A stretch of DNA of 64,000 nucleotides from Moritella sp. JT01 (GCF_001574435.1 NZ_LOCN01000028.1:28623-92622); one strand, 5' to 3'; counted from the stretch's first letter, positions 16,594 through 26,210 are shown. Made by a program: numbers and translations. Notes: a model not told the origin generated them from the sequence alone.

Positions 16594-19242
16594 TTATTCG
16601 ACAGTTGATTTTTGAACTATTTCTTCTTTTTGCTCTATTTCATAACTTTCTTTGTAGTCGTTACCGTAGTAAGAAGCAAGTAATAGTGCTTTTAATTCGC
16701 TGATTAACGGGTAACGAGGGTTAGCACCAGTACATTGGTCATCAAACGCTTCAATCGCTAGCTGGTCAATCTTTGCAAGGAAGTCGGCTTCGTTTACACC
16801 CGCAGCTTGAATTGACTTAGGAATATCTAAATCAGTTTTAAGTTCGTCTAACCAATTTAATAATGCGTTAATCTTGTCAGCTGTTTTGCCTTCACGGAAA
16901 CCTAAATGTTCTGCTACTTCAGCGTAACGAGCACGTGCTTTCGGGCGGTCGTATTGTGAGAATGCAGCTTGTTTGGTTGGCATATCCGTAGCGTTGTAGC
17001 GAATCACATTGGTAATAAGTAGTGCGTTTGCTAACCCGTGTGGAATATGGAACTCAGCACCGATCTTGTGTGCCATTGAGTGACAAACACCCAAGAATGC
17101 ATTGGCAAAGGCGATACCTGCAATGGTTGAACCATTGTGTACTTTTTCACGCGCAATTGGGTCTTTCGCACCATTTTTGTATGAACTTGGTAAGTACTCT
17201 TTTAATAATTTAAGCGCTTGTAGTGCTTGACCGTCTGAGTATTCATTTTGCAATACTGAGACATATGCTTCTAGTGCATGTGTTACGGCATCATAACCAC
17301 CGAAAGCGGTCAGTGATTTTGGCATGTTCATCACTAGGTTCGCATCTACAACAGCCATGTTTGGTGTTAGTTGGTAATCAGCGATTGGGTATTTTTGCCC
17401 TGTTACTTCATCGGTTACCACTGCAAAGGGGGTGACTTCAGAACCCGTACCTGAAGTTGTTGTGATCGCCACCATCATGGCTTTTATGCCCATTTTAGGG
17501 AACTTGTAGATACGCTTACGGATATCCATAAAGCGCATTGCAAGGTCTTCGAAGTGTACATCTGGATGTTCGTACATTACCCACATAATCTTCGCTGCAT
17601 CCATTGGTGAACCACCACCAAAGGCAATGATCACGTCAGGTTGGAAGCTGTTCATCACTGCTGCACCTTTCTTTACGATAGCCAGTGTCGGATCGGCTTC
17701 TACATCATGAAATATCTCGGTATCAATGCCTTTTTCTTTTAGAATCGTTACTAAGTCATCAACATAGCCATTGTTGAATAAGAACTTGTCGGTAACGATA
17801 CAAGCCCGTTTTTTGCCAACAAGGTCATCCATCGCAATAGGTAGTGAACCACGGCGGAAGTAAATTGATTCAGGTAGTTTATGCCACAACATATTTTCAG
17901 CTCGCTTTGCAACAATTTTTTTATTGATAAGGTGCTTAGGACCCACGTTTTCTGAGATAGAGTTACCACCCCAAGAACCACAACCTAGCGTGAGAGATGG
18001 TGCTAGACCGAAGTTATATAAATCACCGATACCACCTTGTGAGCTTGGTTGGTTAATCAGAATACGTGCGGTTTTCATTTTATCGCCGAAGTCTTTGATA
18101 CGATCTTCGTTGGCATCTTGGTCTGTGTAAAGACCAGATGTATGACCGATACCGCCAAGCTCAACCATAGTGATCGCTTGCTCTACAGCATGATTGTAAT
18201 CACGAGCACGGAACATACCTAATGTTGGAGATAGTTTTTCGTGAGCGAATGCATCATCAACGTGTACTTCTGGACCTTCACCAATCAGTACTTTTGTGAA
18301 AGGAGGCACTGTTACACCCGCCATCGCCGCGATCTTAATTGCAGATTGACCCACAATAGCAGGGTTCATATTGCCGTTGATTAATACGATAGCACGGACT
18401 TTATCTGCTTCTTTCTTCGATAAGATGTAGCCGCCATGTGTGATAAATCGTGCCTTCACTGCGTCATATACTTCGTCAACCACAATAACAGCTTGCTCAG
18501 AGGCACACACCACACCGTTGTCGAATGTTTTTGACATTAAGATTGAAGATACGGCACGTTTTATATCGGCTGTTTCATCAATAACAATCGGTGTATTACC
18601 CGCACCAACGCCAATCGCAGGTTTACCTGATGAGTAAGCCGCTTTAACCATGCCTGGACCACCTGTTGCAAGGATAAGGTTGATATCTTCGTGGTGCATT
18701 AATGCATTAGATAATTCAATCGATGGTTCATCAATCCAACCGATGATATGCTTTGGTGCACCTGCTGCAACTGCCGCATCTAATACAATCTTAGCGGCGG
18801 TATTGGTGGCATTTTTTGCACGTGGGTGTGGCGAGAAGATGATGCCGTTTCGTGTTTTAAGCGAAATTAACGCTTTAAAAATAGCCGTTGAAGTTGGGTT
18901 TGTCGTTGGTACGATACCGCAAATGATGCCTGTTGGTTCTGCGATTGTAATAGTACCAAACTCGTTATCTTCTTCAATGATGCCACACGTTAGGGTATCT
19001 TTATATTTATTGTAGATGTATTCAGATGCAAAATGGTTTTTAGTTACTTTATCTTCGAGAACCCCCATACCAGATTCTTCAACAGCCATTTGTGCTAGCG
19101 GGATACGAGATGTTGATGCCGCAAGCGCTGCTGCACGGAAGATTTTATCAACTTGTTCTTGATTAAATGTAGCGAATTCTTGTTGCGCTACCTTCACTTT
19201 CGCAACCATTGCATTGAGTGTTTCTATGTTTTTGACAGTCAT
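16594..19242 (-). CDS. adhE: Bifunctional acetaldehyde-CoA / alcohol dehydrogenase
   Basis: This 882-residue fermentation enzyme reduces acetyl-CoA to acetaldehyde and then ethanol, using two NADH. Residues 1-440 are the aldehyde dehydrogenase half, with catalytic Cys246 in FDNGVVCASEQ. Residues 450-870 are the iron alcohol dehydrogenase half, with GGGSPMDAAK and the iron-binding histidines in VTHALEAYVS and HSMAHKIGAEFHIPHGLANA. The protein should assemble into spirosomes. AAGGA lies just before the ATG. An FNR-type box 116 nt upstream predicts anaerobic induction. Length is close to the E. coli protein (891). Confidence 0.97.
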   Translation of the reverse strand: MTVKNIETLNAMVAKVKVAQQEFATFNQEQVDKIFRAAALAASTSRIPLAQMAVEESGMGVLEDKVTKNHFASEYIYNKYKDTLTCGIIEEDNEFGTITIAEPTGIICGIVPTTNPTSTAIFKALISLKTRNGIIFSPHPRAKNATNTAAKIVLDAAVAAGAPKHIIGWIDEPSIELSNALMHHEDINLILATGGPGMVKAAYSSGKPAIGVGAGNTPIVIDETADIKRAVSSILMSKTFDNGVVCASEQAVIVVDEVYDAVKARFITHGGYILSKKEADKVRAIVLINGNMNPAIVGQSAIKIAAMAGVTVPPFTKVLIGEGPEVHVDDAFAHEKLSPTLGMFRARDYNHAVEQAITMVELGGIGHTSGLYTDQDANEDRIKDFGDKMKTARILINQPSSQGGIGDLYNFGLAPSLTLGCGSWGGNSISENVGPKHLINKKIVAKRAENMLWHKLPESIYFRRGSLPIAMDDLVGKKRACIVTDKFLFNNGYVDDLVTILKEKGIDTEIFHDVEADPTLAIVKKGAAVMNSFQPDVIIAFGGGSPMDAAKIMWVMYEHPDVHFEDLAMRFMDIRKRIYKFPKMGIKAMMVAITTTSGTGSEVTPFAVVTDEVTGQKYPIADYQLTPNMAVVDANLVMNMPKSLTAFGGYDAVTHALEAYVSVLQNEYSDGQALQALKLLKEYLPSSYKNGAKDPIAREKVHNGSTIAGIAFANAFLGVCHSMAHKIGAEFHIPHGLANALLITNVIRYNATDMPTKQAAFSQYDRPKARARYAEVAEHLGFREGKTADKINALLNWLDELKTDLDIPKSIQAAGVNEADFLAKIDQLAIEAFDDQCTGANPRYPLISELKALLLASYYGNDYKESYEIEQKEEIVQKSTVE

Positions 19243-19251
19243 AATCTATCC

Positions 19252-19281
19252 TTAAAATTCATTTAAAATTCATTTAAAATC
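19252..19281. repeat. 11-bp tandem repeat in the adhE leader
   Basis: TTAAAATTCAT occurs twice in tandem with a partial third copy, directly upstream of the adhE ribosome site. Copy-number change would alter the leader length. Confidence 0.7.
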
Positions 19282-19357
19282 TAAAAGTTATTTACTAAGG
19301 GTTACCTCTTAGTGAATACCTTTGATTTTAATTATAGGTAATCTTAAGGATTAAAAA

Positions 19358-19371
19358 TTGATTTAAATCAA
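19358..19371. promoter_or_regulatory. FNR-type box
   Basis: TTGATTTAAATCAA matches the FNR/Anr consensus TTGAT-N4-ATCAA exactly. Its centre lies about 122 bp upstream of adhE and 229 bp upstream of the ferritin start, between the two divergent genes. Control of adhE in response to oxygen is the natural reading; an effect on the ferritin gene is possible. Confidence 0.8.
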
Positions 19372-19593
19372 TTGTAGTAATATTACGTATTATATTTTCA
19401 AAATAGTGTTAACTCGGTCATTTTTATGTTTAAAGTATTTCATATGTAATTTTATTTCAATACGACTAAGACTCATTTATAGGGCTGTAACTAACTGAAT
19501 TTAAAAAAAAAGACGTTAATTTAACAAAGTTATTGTTAATTTTAGACTTGTTGAGGTAGCATGCCTAAACTGTTTTCTAAAGGAACTTATACT

Positions 19594-20121
19594 ATGCCAA
19601 AATTATCTAAGGTTATGGCGACAGCGCTTAACCAACAAATGACAAAAGAGTTTACCGCATCGCACCTTTACCGCAGCATGGCATCTTTTTGCTATGCCTC
19701 TGATTTTATTGGCGCGGGTGATTTCTTTTATAAGCACGCAGCTGAAGAACAGGTACATGCGCAGCTATTATTTCGTTATATGATCGACCGTGGCATTCAG
19801 CCATTAATGGAAGCTATTCCTGGCGCTGAGTCTGAATTTACAGATTTACTTGATGTATTTAACCAAGCGTTAGCACATGAAGTGATGATCACTGAGTCTA
19901 TCTCTGAGATCCTTGGCTTAGCGCATGAATTAAGAGATTTCCAATCTGTAGCTCATCTGAATACCTTGATGGAAGAGCAAACAGAAGAAGAAGCATTATT
20001 TAATGGTATCGTCAGCCAAATTCGTCGTGTTGGTGTTGATAATGGTTACGGTCTATTTATTATGGATCAAGAATTGAAAGCAATGAGCAAAGCACCAGCT
20101 CCGGCTCGAATTGTTATTTAA
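19594..20121 (+). CDS. ftnA: Non-heme ferritin
   Basis: A 175-residue iron-storage protein of the FtnA type. It is a four-helix bundle with the ferroxidase ligands visible in TKEFTASHLYRS, HAAEEQVHAQ and MEEQTEEEALF. The start chosen has an AAAGGA site 9 nt upstream and matches the family N-terminus. An in-frame ATG at 19561, with GAGG 4 nt before it, would add 11 residues. The protein oxidises Fe(II) and stores Fe(III) in a 24-subunit shell. It is divergent from adhE and ends at a hairpin. Confidence 0.93.
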   Translation: MPKLSKVMATALNQQMTKEFTASHLYRSMASFCYASDFIGAGDFFYKHAAEEQVHAQLLFRYMIDRGIQPLMEAIPGAESEFTDLLDVFNQALAHEVMITESISEILGLAHELRDFQSVAHLNTLMEEQTEEEALFNGIVSQIRRVGVDNGYGLFIMDQELKAMSKAPAPARIVI

Positions 20122-20174
20122 TCTGCCTTAGCGAACAAATTTATATACGCTAAAAAAGTCGATTATTTGAATAT

Positions 20175-20208
20175 AAAAACCGCTTAGACCTTGGTGTAAG
20201 CGGTTTTT
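20175..20208 (+). terminator. Intrinsic terminator after ferritin gene
   Basis: AAAAACCGCTTA and TAAGCGGTTTTTTA form a stem followed by a long T run, about 55 nt after the ftnA stop. Confidence 0.9.
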
Positions 20209-20281
20209 TATTTTTACAAGTTATACTTTAGTGGTACTATTGCAGTGTTAATCGTGGATTTAATCAATAGGTAGAATAATT

Positions 20282-20575
20282 ATGTCGAATAATAACAATA
20301 CTGATATTAAAGATTGCTGTGGTGCGTTTGCTGAAATTGGCAGTATTATTCAGCCTGATGATACTGATCTCTCATTTCCTATTACATTTGATTCGCAACA
20401 GGCTGCTGATGAAAAACGCAGTGAGCTTGAGGCTTATGTTAATGAGCAATTTGATGAAGAAGTCACGATTACCTTTACCGCGCAAGATGAACATGCTTAT
20501 TTAGTAACATTGAGCTTTACTTGTACTGCAGAAAAAATGATTTTTGAAATGAATTTACGTCATTTATTGGCTTAA
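20282..20575 (+). CDS. YfcZ/YiiS-family (DUF406) protein
   Basis: This small acidic cytoplasmic protein (97 residues) matches the YfcZ/YiiS family in length and pattern: a Cys-Cys near the N-terminus (DCCGAFAEIGSII), a central DSQQAADEKRSELEAYV helix and a C-terminal SFTCTAEKMIFEMNLR strand-helix. The family has no established function. It is monocistronic: a promoter-sized gap and the ftnA terminator precede it, and a hairpin follows. Confidence 0.82.
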   Translation: MSNNNNTDIKDCCGAFAEIGSIIQPDDTDLSFPITFDSQQAADEKRSELEAYVNEQFDEEVTITFTAQDEHAYLVTLSFTCTAEKMIFEMNLRHLLA

Positions 20576-20607
20576 AAGGTTTCGTCTTTTAAAGTAGCTC
20601 AATGATT

Positions 20608-20637
20608 AAAGGCATACAAAATCTACTGTATGCCTTT
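20608..20637. terminator. Bidirectional intrinsic terminator
   Basis: AAAGGCATACA pairs with TGTATGCCTTT around an 8-nt loop, between the convergent YfcZ-family gene and the ATP-grasp gene. Confidence 0.85.
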
Positions 20638-20663
20638 ATTATTTATTCGCTTCTACAAAACAT

Positions 20664-21623
20664 TTAGCCGAAGTGTTGTCTACAATAAGCAAGACGCTGG
20701 TCTAGATCCATACTCTCGGTATTCGCCGCTTCAATTTGTTGTAACCTTGGTAGCAACCCCATGCCATTCGCGATTTGAATAGCCAGTCCTGGACGTGCAT
20801 TGAGTTCTAATAGCATAGGACCGTGATGACGATCTAACACCACATCGGCACCTAAATAACCCAAGCCTGAGATATCGTAACATTGTGCCGCTAAACGAAT
20901 AACTTCTTCCCAATGAGGCACTTTTAATAGGCCTAATTCTTTTTGTGTATCAGGATGATGGGTGACAACTTCATCATATTGCACGGCGTTGAGCGCTTCG
21001 CCTGTAGTGATGTTAATACCCACACCGACAGCGCCTTGGTGTAAATTGGCTTTACCATCCGACATGGATGTTGATAACCGCATCATGGCCATCATCGGGA
21101 TACCTTTAAATACAATCACACGTACATCAGGCACACCTTCAAAGCTATAACCCTCAAAGCTATCATCAAATACGATAAGCGCTTCAACAACAGCCACATC
21201 AATACCGCCACCGAGTGAAAATAGACCGGCTAGAATATTCGAGCAATGACGTTCAATATCATCGAGTGAACATTCACTGCCGCTGGGTTTGTAATAGCGA
21301 CCATCTTTTACTTTGGTGATCACTAGAATACCCTTACCACCTGAGCCTTTTGCCGGTTTGATTACAAAGCCATTTAAACCTGCGATAAGCTTATCAACTG
21401 ATTTAACAGAGTGTTGACTATCAACGACGCCAATAAGTTCTGGAGTGCTGAGATTGGCCTCTTCGGCTATCTCTTTGGTTTTTAATTTGTTATCCACTAA
21501 TGGAAATAGCTTTCTGGGGTTGTAGCGCGATATGTACATATTATTGCGCTGGTTCATCCCCAGAATACCTTGTTGTTTTAACTTATTCGGCGTAGCGAAT
21601 TCTTTAAAAAACGAAAATGTCAT
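20664..21623 (-). CDS. RimK-like ATP-grasp ligase (alpha-L-glutamate ligase-like)
   Basis: This 319-residue ATP-grasp enzyme is predicted to form an amide bond between a carboxylate and an amine. The ATP-binding lysine segment is GFVIKPAKGSGGKGILVI. The magnesium-binding C-terminal motif LLELNARPGLAIQIAN is intact, so it should be active. It belongs to the branch annotated alpha-L-glutamate ligase-like (Pfam ATPgrasp_ST). It is the last gene of a tight operon, starting 2 nt after the transglutaminase-7TM gene; the retropepsin-like gene is 2 nt further up. Its substrate is unknown; the partners suggest a peptide or envelope component. Confidence 0.88.
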   Translation of the reverse strand: MTFSFFKEFATPNKLKQQGILGMNQRNNMYISRYNPRKLFPLVDNKLKTKEIAEEANLSTPELIGVVDSQHSVKSVDKLIAGLNGFVIKPAKGSGGKGILVITKVKDGRYYKPSGSECSLDDIERHCSNILAGLFSLGGGIDVAVVEALIVFDDSFEGYSFEGVPDVRVIVFKGIPMMAMMRLSTSMSDGKANLHQGAVGVGINITTGEALNAVQYDEVVTHHPDTQKELGLLKVPHWEEVIRLAAQCYDISGLGYLGADVVLDRHHGPMLLELNARPGLAIQIANGMGLLPRLQQIEAANTESMDLDQRLAYCRQHFG

Positions 21624-21625
21624 CT

Positions 21626-23122
21626 TTACTCACCTTGCATGTCTTTAAAGCGGCGTAGTTCTAACAGACGGTAGCCGGTATAAGTACCTAACATTAAGAT
21701 GATTGCCATAATGATAAGTTGCAGACCAAGGAAGTTGAATGCCCAATAGCGTAATAATTCATTGCTAATGGTGAGGTACACAAGTACCGCCACAAACAAG
21801 CTGCCACCACCTTGTACAAGTACTTCTTTCGGGCCTTCTTCTTCCCACAGAATAGACATACGTTCAATGGTCCAAGATAGAATGATCATTGGGAAGAAAG
21901 TGATTTTTAATCCTTCTGTGAGCCCAATTTTGTATGATAAAACTGAGAACAGCGAAATAATGGCGATAACAGTAATGATCACCACGGATATTCGTGATAC
22001 GAGCAAGAGGTTTAATCGAGACAGATAAGAGCGGATCACAAGACCAACACCGACAATTAACGTAAAGCCAATCAAACCGGTTGCTAAACTGGTTTGTACA
22101 AATGCCATTGCGATTAACACGGGCATAAAAGTACCAGACGTGCGTAAGCCGATAAGAATACGCATCATTACCACGATCATCACACCTAATGGGATAAGTA
22201 AAATCCCTTTGAATAGTGCTTGTTCTTCGAGTGGCAGGCTATAGATGCTAAAGTTTGACAGGTTCGTATCGTTTGATTTTTCTTTTAATACTTGCATGAC
22301 AGGCTGAGTTTGCTGAATAACAGAGAAACTAACTCGAGAATTTGTACCACCAATCAGATCTAACGTCGGTTCGCCATTTTGTTCCCACAGTAGCAAGTTT
22401 TTCGCGTCAGCTATTTTGCCTAATTTGACATCGATTAAACGCGTATCATCTTCGCCAAATACCAGTACAAATGGTTGTAATTGCTGCTGGCGACGACCAT
22501 CTTCAAGATACAGACCTTTAACCAGTAATGCGGGGATATTGGCTTCATTTAGCAGAGCAACAAATAATTTTGATTTGCTATTTTCTTGTAGCATTAATTT
22601 CGCATTTTGACCTAAATCATCGCCAGACAGTAGCTTGAGTAATTCACGGCTATATGAAAAAGCATCGGCGCTTTTTTCCATCGCACTATTAACGAGTTGC
22701 TCTGCGGCTATATCATACGGTGGTAGCCAGGTGGTTTTATTAATTGTCACGTCTTGCTCATTAATGACATCTTGTGGGATGTCATTCGTCAATACGTTAA
22801 CTTTATAGTATAAATCTTGTTTGCCTTCGGCGTTACGAATTGTCCATTGTGCGCGATTATCAATAAAGGATAATCCATAACCAGGCGATGCCGCTGTTTG
22901 GCTTAATACGGTGAAGTTAGACTGGGTAGACGGTGTGGCGAAGGATGCATTAACGGCGTCGCCTTGCGCTGTAAATTCAACTTTCGCTTCAATCATCCAC
23001 GTTGAGTAGGTTTCTCCGGGAAACCAAGGGATCTCACCACTGTAATGGCGTTGGGCAATAGAGCCTACACCAAGGAGAAAAAGTATTGCAACAAAAATGC
23101 GAAATGGGATCTTAGACGGCAT
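21626..23122 (-). CDS. Inactive transglutaminase-like domain fused to seven membrane helices
   Basis: A 498-residue membrane protein. It has an N-terminal membrane anchor (residues 6-20), then a periplasmic region of about 280 residues resembling a transglutaminase fold without a recognisable catalytic Cys. The C-terminal part (about 300-490) is strongly hydrophobic and holds about seven helices. This is the architecture of Pfam families Transglut_i_TM and 7TM_transglut, known almost only from operons with the ATP-grasp and retropepsin-like genes that also flank it here. It may bind a peptide outside and pass it, or a signal, to the ligase inside (inference). Confidence 0.87.
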   Translation of the reverse strand: MPSKIPFRIFVAILFLLGVGSIAQRHYSGEIPWFPGETYSTWMIEAKVEFTAQGDAVNASFATPSTQSNFTVLSQTAASPGYGLSFIDNRAQWTIRNAEGKQDLYYKVNVLTNDIPQDVINEQDVTINKTTWLPPYDIAAEQLVNSAMEKSADAFSYSRELLKLLSGDDLGQNAKLMLQENSKSKLFVALLNEANIPALLVKGLYLEDGRRQQQLQPFVLVFGEDDTRLIDVKLGKIADAKNLLLWEQNGEPTLDLIGGTNSRVSFSVIQQTQPVMQVLKEKSNDTNLSNFSIYSLPLEEQALFKGILLIPLGVMIVVMMRILIGLRTSGTFMPVLIAMAFVQTSLATGLIGFTLIVGVGLVIRSYLSRLNLLLVSRISVVIITVIAIISLFSVLSYKIGLTEGLKITFFPMIILSWTIERMSILWEEEGPKEVLVQGGGSLFVAVLVYLTISNELLRYWAFNFLGLQLIIMAIILMLGTYTGYRLLELRRFKDMQGE

Positions 23123-23124
23123 GG

Positions 23125-23907
23125 TTAGTTAGCCCCTTTGCTGGCAGGTTTAGGTTGTTTTTTAGGTTGAGTGTATTCTTGTGCAACATCGACAATCGCA
23201 ATATCTTTTAAGAAAGTTCGACCGAGGAGGATAGGGAAGATCATACGACTACGGTCGGCTAGGGTGAATTCTGTTTCGGTTTTAATATCGCCCAGTTCGA
23301 CGGGTAAGCTGACTACATAGCGTCGTAATGCTTCGACTGCGTTGGTTTGACGGATCTTGATTGTACGTACGACAGGTGCTTCCATTGGGAGCTCCGTTTT
23401 ATCATCTTTGTGGGATAAGTTGAATTTAACCCAGTCTTGACCATCGCGTTCAAATTTAACTATCTCTGTTGCATTTAATGATGATGTTGTTGCTCCAGTA
23501 TCAATACGTGACTTAAAGTTGGTTTGCAATTTATCAAACCATACCCATTCTTCTTGACCAAGGATCACCTTACCTGAGATATTATTTTTAGCTGTTGGCT
23601 TCATGAGAACCACGATGGGTGTTGTTTGTTTCACGGGAGGGTTAGCTCCTAGTTCGTCAAGTTGATCTGTTAATTTGGCAATCGCTTTATCTTGTTCGCT
23701 GAACTTATCTGGTTGTGATTGCAATGTCGTTAATATTTGTTGCTGTTGCTGCAGAATGGTTTCTATTTGTGCTTGTTGCTTTGTCACAATCGCAGTATTA
23801 GCTTTATTTTGTGTCATGGCGCAGCCATTTAAAAATACAAGACTAAGTACACTAGCAATAGCTATCTTTGATGTTTTAAATGTGCGAAATACTGTTGTAT
23901 TTTTCAT
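23125..23907 (-). CDS. Retropepsin-like lipoprotein (RimB / ATP-dependent zinc protease annotation)
   Basis: This 260-residue exported protein has a lipoprotein signal with FLNGC near residue 28. A Gln-rich coiled-coil stretch follows (TKQQAQIETILQQQQQILTT). The C-terminal domain carries the aspartic-protease motif RIDTGATTSSLNA and a FPILLGRTFLKD segment. Databases often label this family an ATP-dependent zinc protease, but the DTGA motif points to a retropepsin fold acting as a peptide hydrolase. A longer frame upstream (to 24018) lacks signal character, so the ATG at 23907 is preferred. It is the first gene of the three-gene operon. Confidence 0.85.
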   Translation of the reverse strand: MKNTTVFRTFKTSKIAIASVLSLVFLNGCAMTQNKANTAIVTKQQAQIETILQQQQQILTTLQSQPDKFSEQDKAIAKLTDQLDELGANPPVKQTTPIVVLMKPTAKNNISGKVILGQEEWVWFDKLQTNFKSRIDTGATTSSLNATEIVKFERDGQDWVKFNLSHKDDKTELPMEAPVVRTIKIRQTNAVEALRRYVVSLPVELGDIKTETEFTLADRSRMIFPILLGRTFLKDIAIVDVAQEYTQPKKQPKPASKGAN

Positions 23908-24310
23908 TCGATATTTGGCCCTGTGTTGGCTGATGAAAAAGAGGGTTAGTTCGCTAAAGTGGGTAAATAGTTCCGTCATTTGATTATAAATCATATTATT
24001 TATAGTCGAAAATGGCACTTACATTCCCAAAATATAATTATCTATTTAATAAATAACATTATTCAACAAATTATAATCGCTATTGAGATAATAATCATAT
24101 CTCATACAATTCTTATATATCAAATATTTATACGTCAGTTATTTGTAAATAGCAATTTATCGCTATGCTTTATTATATGACAGGAGAGGAAAAAGGCGGA
24201 GGGGGAGCATTATATGCAGTATAAAACGAAAGTATGAAGCGTGTTGGTCTGTATAAAATACGCATCTAAAGTGTAGATGCGTATTTTATCTTAATGGAAT
24301 ATTTAAATTA
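23908..24310. other. Intergenic region between the two retropepsin-like genes, 403 nt
   Basis: AT-rich spacer probably holding the promoter of the three-gene operon and, at 24254-24288, the terminator of the second retropepsin-like gene. I see no other gene in it. Confidence 0.5.
24254..24288 (-). terminator. Strong hairpin terminator
   Basis: A perfect 15-bp stem, TAAAATACGCATCTA with its complement, closes a 5-nt loop about 23 nt after the stop of the second retropepsin-like gene. It separates that gene from the downstream operon. Confidence 0.85.
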
Positions 24311-25135
24311 CTATATCGCAGATCCTGCCAGTGTATAAGTACGCGCTACATCGACCATGACGATATCTTTTAAGAATGTACGACCCAGTAATACAGGGAA
24401 CGTCATGTGACTACGGTCGGCAAGTGTAAACTCTGTTAGCATTTTTATATCACCGAGTTGCACGGGTAATTCAATAATCGTGCGACGCGTGGATTCACTG
24501 TTGTTTGCTTGACGGATCAAAATGGTACGCGCAATTTTTGCTTCGATAATTTGTGTTTCGTTATCGATGGCTTGGCTGAAGTTAAAACGAACCCATTTTT
24601 TACCATCGCGTTCAAATTCAATAATATCGGTTGCATTAAGTGATGATGTTGTTGCACCTGTATCAATGCGGGCTTTATATTTGTTTTGCAGATCGCTGAG
24701 TAATACCAGTTCTTCTGAGCCAATGACTAATTTATCAATGGGCGTAATCGCTTCTGAAGACTGCACAAGGGAAAAATTTTCAGTATCCTTGATTGCTTCA
24801 ACAGATTTATCTGCTTGGCAACTCGCGATAAGTTGGCTATTGTTGGTTACTTGTTGACGTAATTTAATATAATTTTCAAGCTTATGACTCAGTTGTGCGA
24901 TACCCAGTTGTTGTTGTGCAAATAATTCAGGTTGTTTTTGTAATTCAGCCAAGATGGTATTTTGCTGTTTAACTAATTGCTCGATTTGTTGGCTCTGTTG
25001 TACTATTTGTGAATGCAGTGTTTGCGTCGATGTTCCGCCTTGATTTAGAAACTGGTCAACACTCGCACATCCAGAAAGTAAGGCGCTAAGGATAATGCCA
25101 GTGAGTAATTGACGGTGCGTTTTCAACGTATCCAT
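24311..25135 (-). CDS. Second retropepsin-like lipoprotein, paralogue
   Basis: A 274-residue paralogue of the lipoprotein at 23125. It has the same plan: lipobox LLSGC, Gln-rich coiled coil (QSQQIEQLVKQQNTILAEL), then RIDTGATTSSLNA and FPVLLGRTFLKD. The active Asp is kept. A TTTCAACGTATCC-type leader precedes the ATG chosen; the frame continues 10 residues upstream to 25165 without adding signal features. It is read in the same direction as the operon but is separated from it by a strong terminator, so the two proteases can be expressed separately. Tandem duplication is the simplest origin. Confidence 0.82.
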   Translation of the reverse strand: MDTLKTHRQLLTGIILSALLSGCASVDQFLNQGGTSTQTLHSQIVQQSQQIEQLVKQQNTILAELQKQPELFAQQQLGIAQLSHKLENYIKLRQQVTNNSQLIASCQADKSVEAIKDTENFSLVQSSEAITPIDKLVIGSEELVLLSDLQNKYKARIDTGATTSSLNATDIIEFERDGKKWVRFNFSQAIDNETQIIEAKIARTILIRQANNSESTRRTIIELPVQLGDIKMLTEFTLADRSHMTFPVLLGRTFLKDIVMVDVARTYTLAGSAI

Positions 25136-25217
25136 TCCTAATGCTAAATAATTGACAATGTGCATAAGCTATTCTCTATATTCTTTATCGAGCACCGTTT
25201 CCGGTGCTGATATCGTG

Positions 25218-26210
25218 TTATTCGTCTAGCTGTTCGGCGTAAGGTTTAGTGGCAATAAGTACAGCACGTTTAGGCGCTGGGTAGCCTTCAATCGTTTTAC
25301 TGTGATCGTTTGGATCAAGAAAATCAACCAGTGATTCGTTTCTCATCCATTCAGTTGCGCGTTGCTCTTCAATGCTGGTATCAGATACATCGACGATACG
25401 GACATTTTCAAAACCCAGTTTCTCAACCCACAGTTTTAATGCGGCACAACTTGGTAAGAACCAAACATTGCGCATTTGTGCATAACGATCGCCGGGTACT
25501 AATACTGCTTGTTCATCACCATCAATCACCAGCGTTTCTAAAACAAGCTCACCACCATCACGTAATTGGTTTTTAAGTTGTTCAATGTGATCAATCGGCG
25601 ATTTGCGATGATACAGGACACCCATAGAGAAAACCGTGTCGAATGCACGTAATTTAGGTAATTCTTGAATACCAAGTGGTAATAAATGCACGCGTTGGTC
25701 ATTATTAGCAAAATGACGTATCGCTTCAAATTGCACTAAGAATAATTGGCTTGGGTCGATACCTACAACAAATTCAGCATCGTCACCGAGCATACGCCAC
25801 ATGTGATAGCCGCTGCCGCAACCTACGTCGAGTACATAACGGTATTTTAGTGGTGAGATAAACTCGCGTAGACGTTCCCACTTCCAATCACTGCGCCATT
25901 CTGTATCGATATGAATACCATGAATGTTGAAGGGACCTTTACGCCACGGGTGGAATTTTTGTAATAAGCTCTCGGTTTTACGCAGGTCGCTTTCGCTTAA
26001 TTCACCCGGCGCACCAACTTCAAACTTGTCAGTGATATTGATGTGTTTGGTTTCGACTTTTGGTAGTTTTTTTAATACTTTTTCCCAGCGCGGCAAAAAA
26101 CCATGTTTATGTTCGCGCTCCCATTCGTGCATTTGTGCTGGTAACGTGTAAAGCCAATGGTGTAATTTGTTCTTCGCAATTATCTGGTAAAAATTTGAAA
26201 AGTCGATCAT
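25218..26210 (-). CDS. cmoB: tRNA U34 carboxymethyltransferase
   Basis: This 330-residue enzyme moves the carboxymethyl group of carboxy-S-adenosyl-methionine to 5-hydroxyuridine at tRNA position 34, making cmo5U in wobble positions. The Rossmann methyltransferase core carries [16 protein letters not shown] and [25 protein letters not shown] and the N-terminal Trp-rich helix ([16 protein letters not shown]) are CmoB-specific. Length equals the usual 323-330. The product of cmoA, 80 nt upstream, supplies its substrate. Confidence 0.96.
   Translation of the reverse strand: MIDFSNFYQIIAKNKLHHWLYTLPAQMHEWEREHKHGFLPRWEKVLKKLPKVETKHINITDKFEVGAPGELSESDLRKTESLLQKFHPWRKGPFNIHGIHIDTEWRSDWKWERLREFISPLKYRYVLDVGCGSGYHMWRMLGDDAEFVVGIDPSQLFLVQFEAIRHFANNDQRVHLLPLGIQELPKLRAFDTVFSMGVLYHRKSPIDHIEQLKNQLRDGGELVLETLVIDGDEQAVLVPGDRYAQMRNVWFLPSCAALKLWVEKLGFENVRIVDVSDTSIEEQRATEWMRNESLVDFLDPNDHSKTIEGYPAPKRAVLIATKPYAEQLDE

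Noticed and set aside
23980..24180. 66-codon plus-strand frame between the retropepsin-like genes
   Set aside because: Almost only Ile, Asn and Ser codons from AT-rich DNA; no ribosome site.
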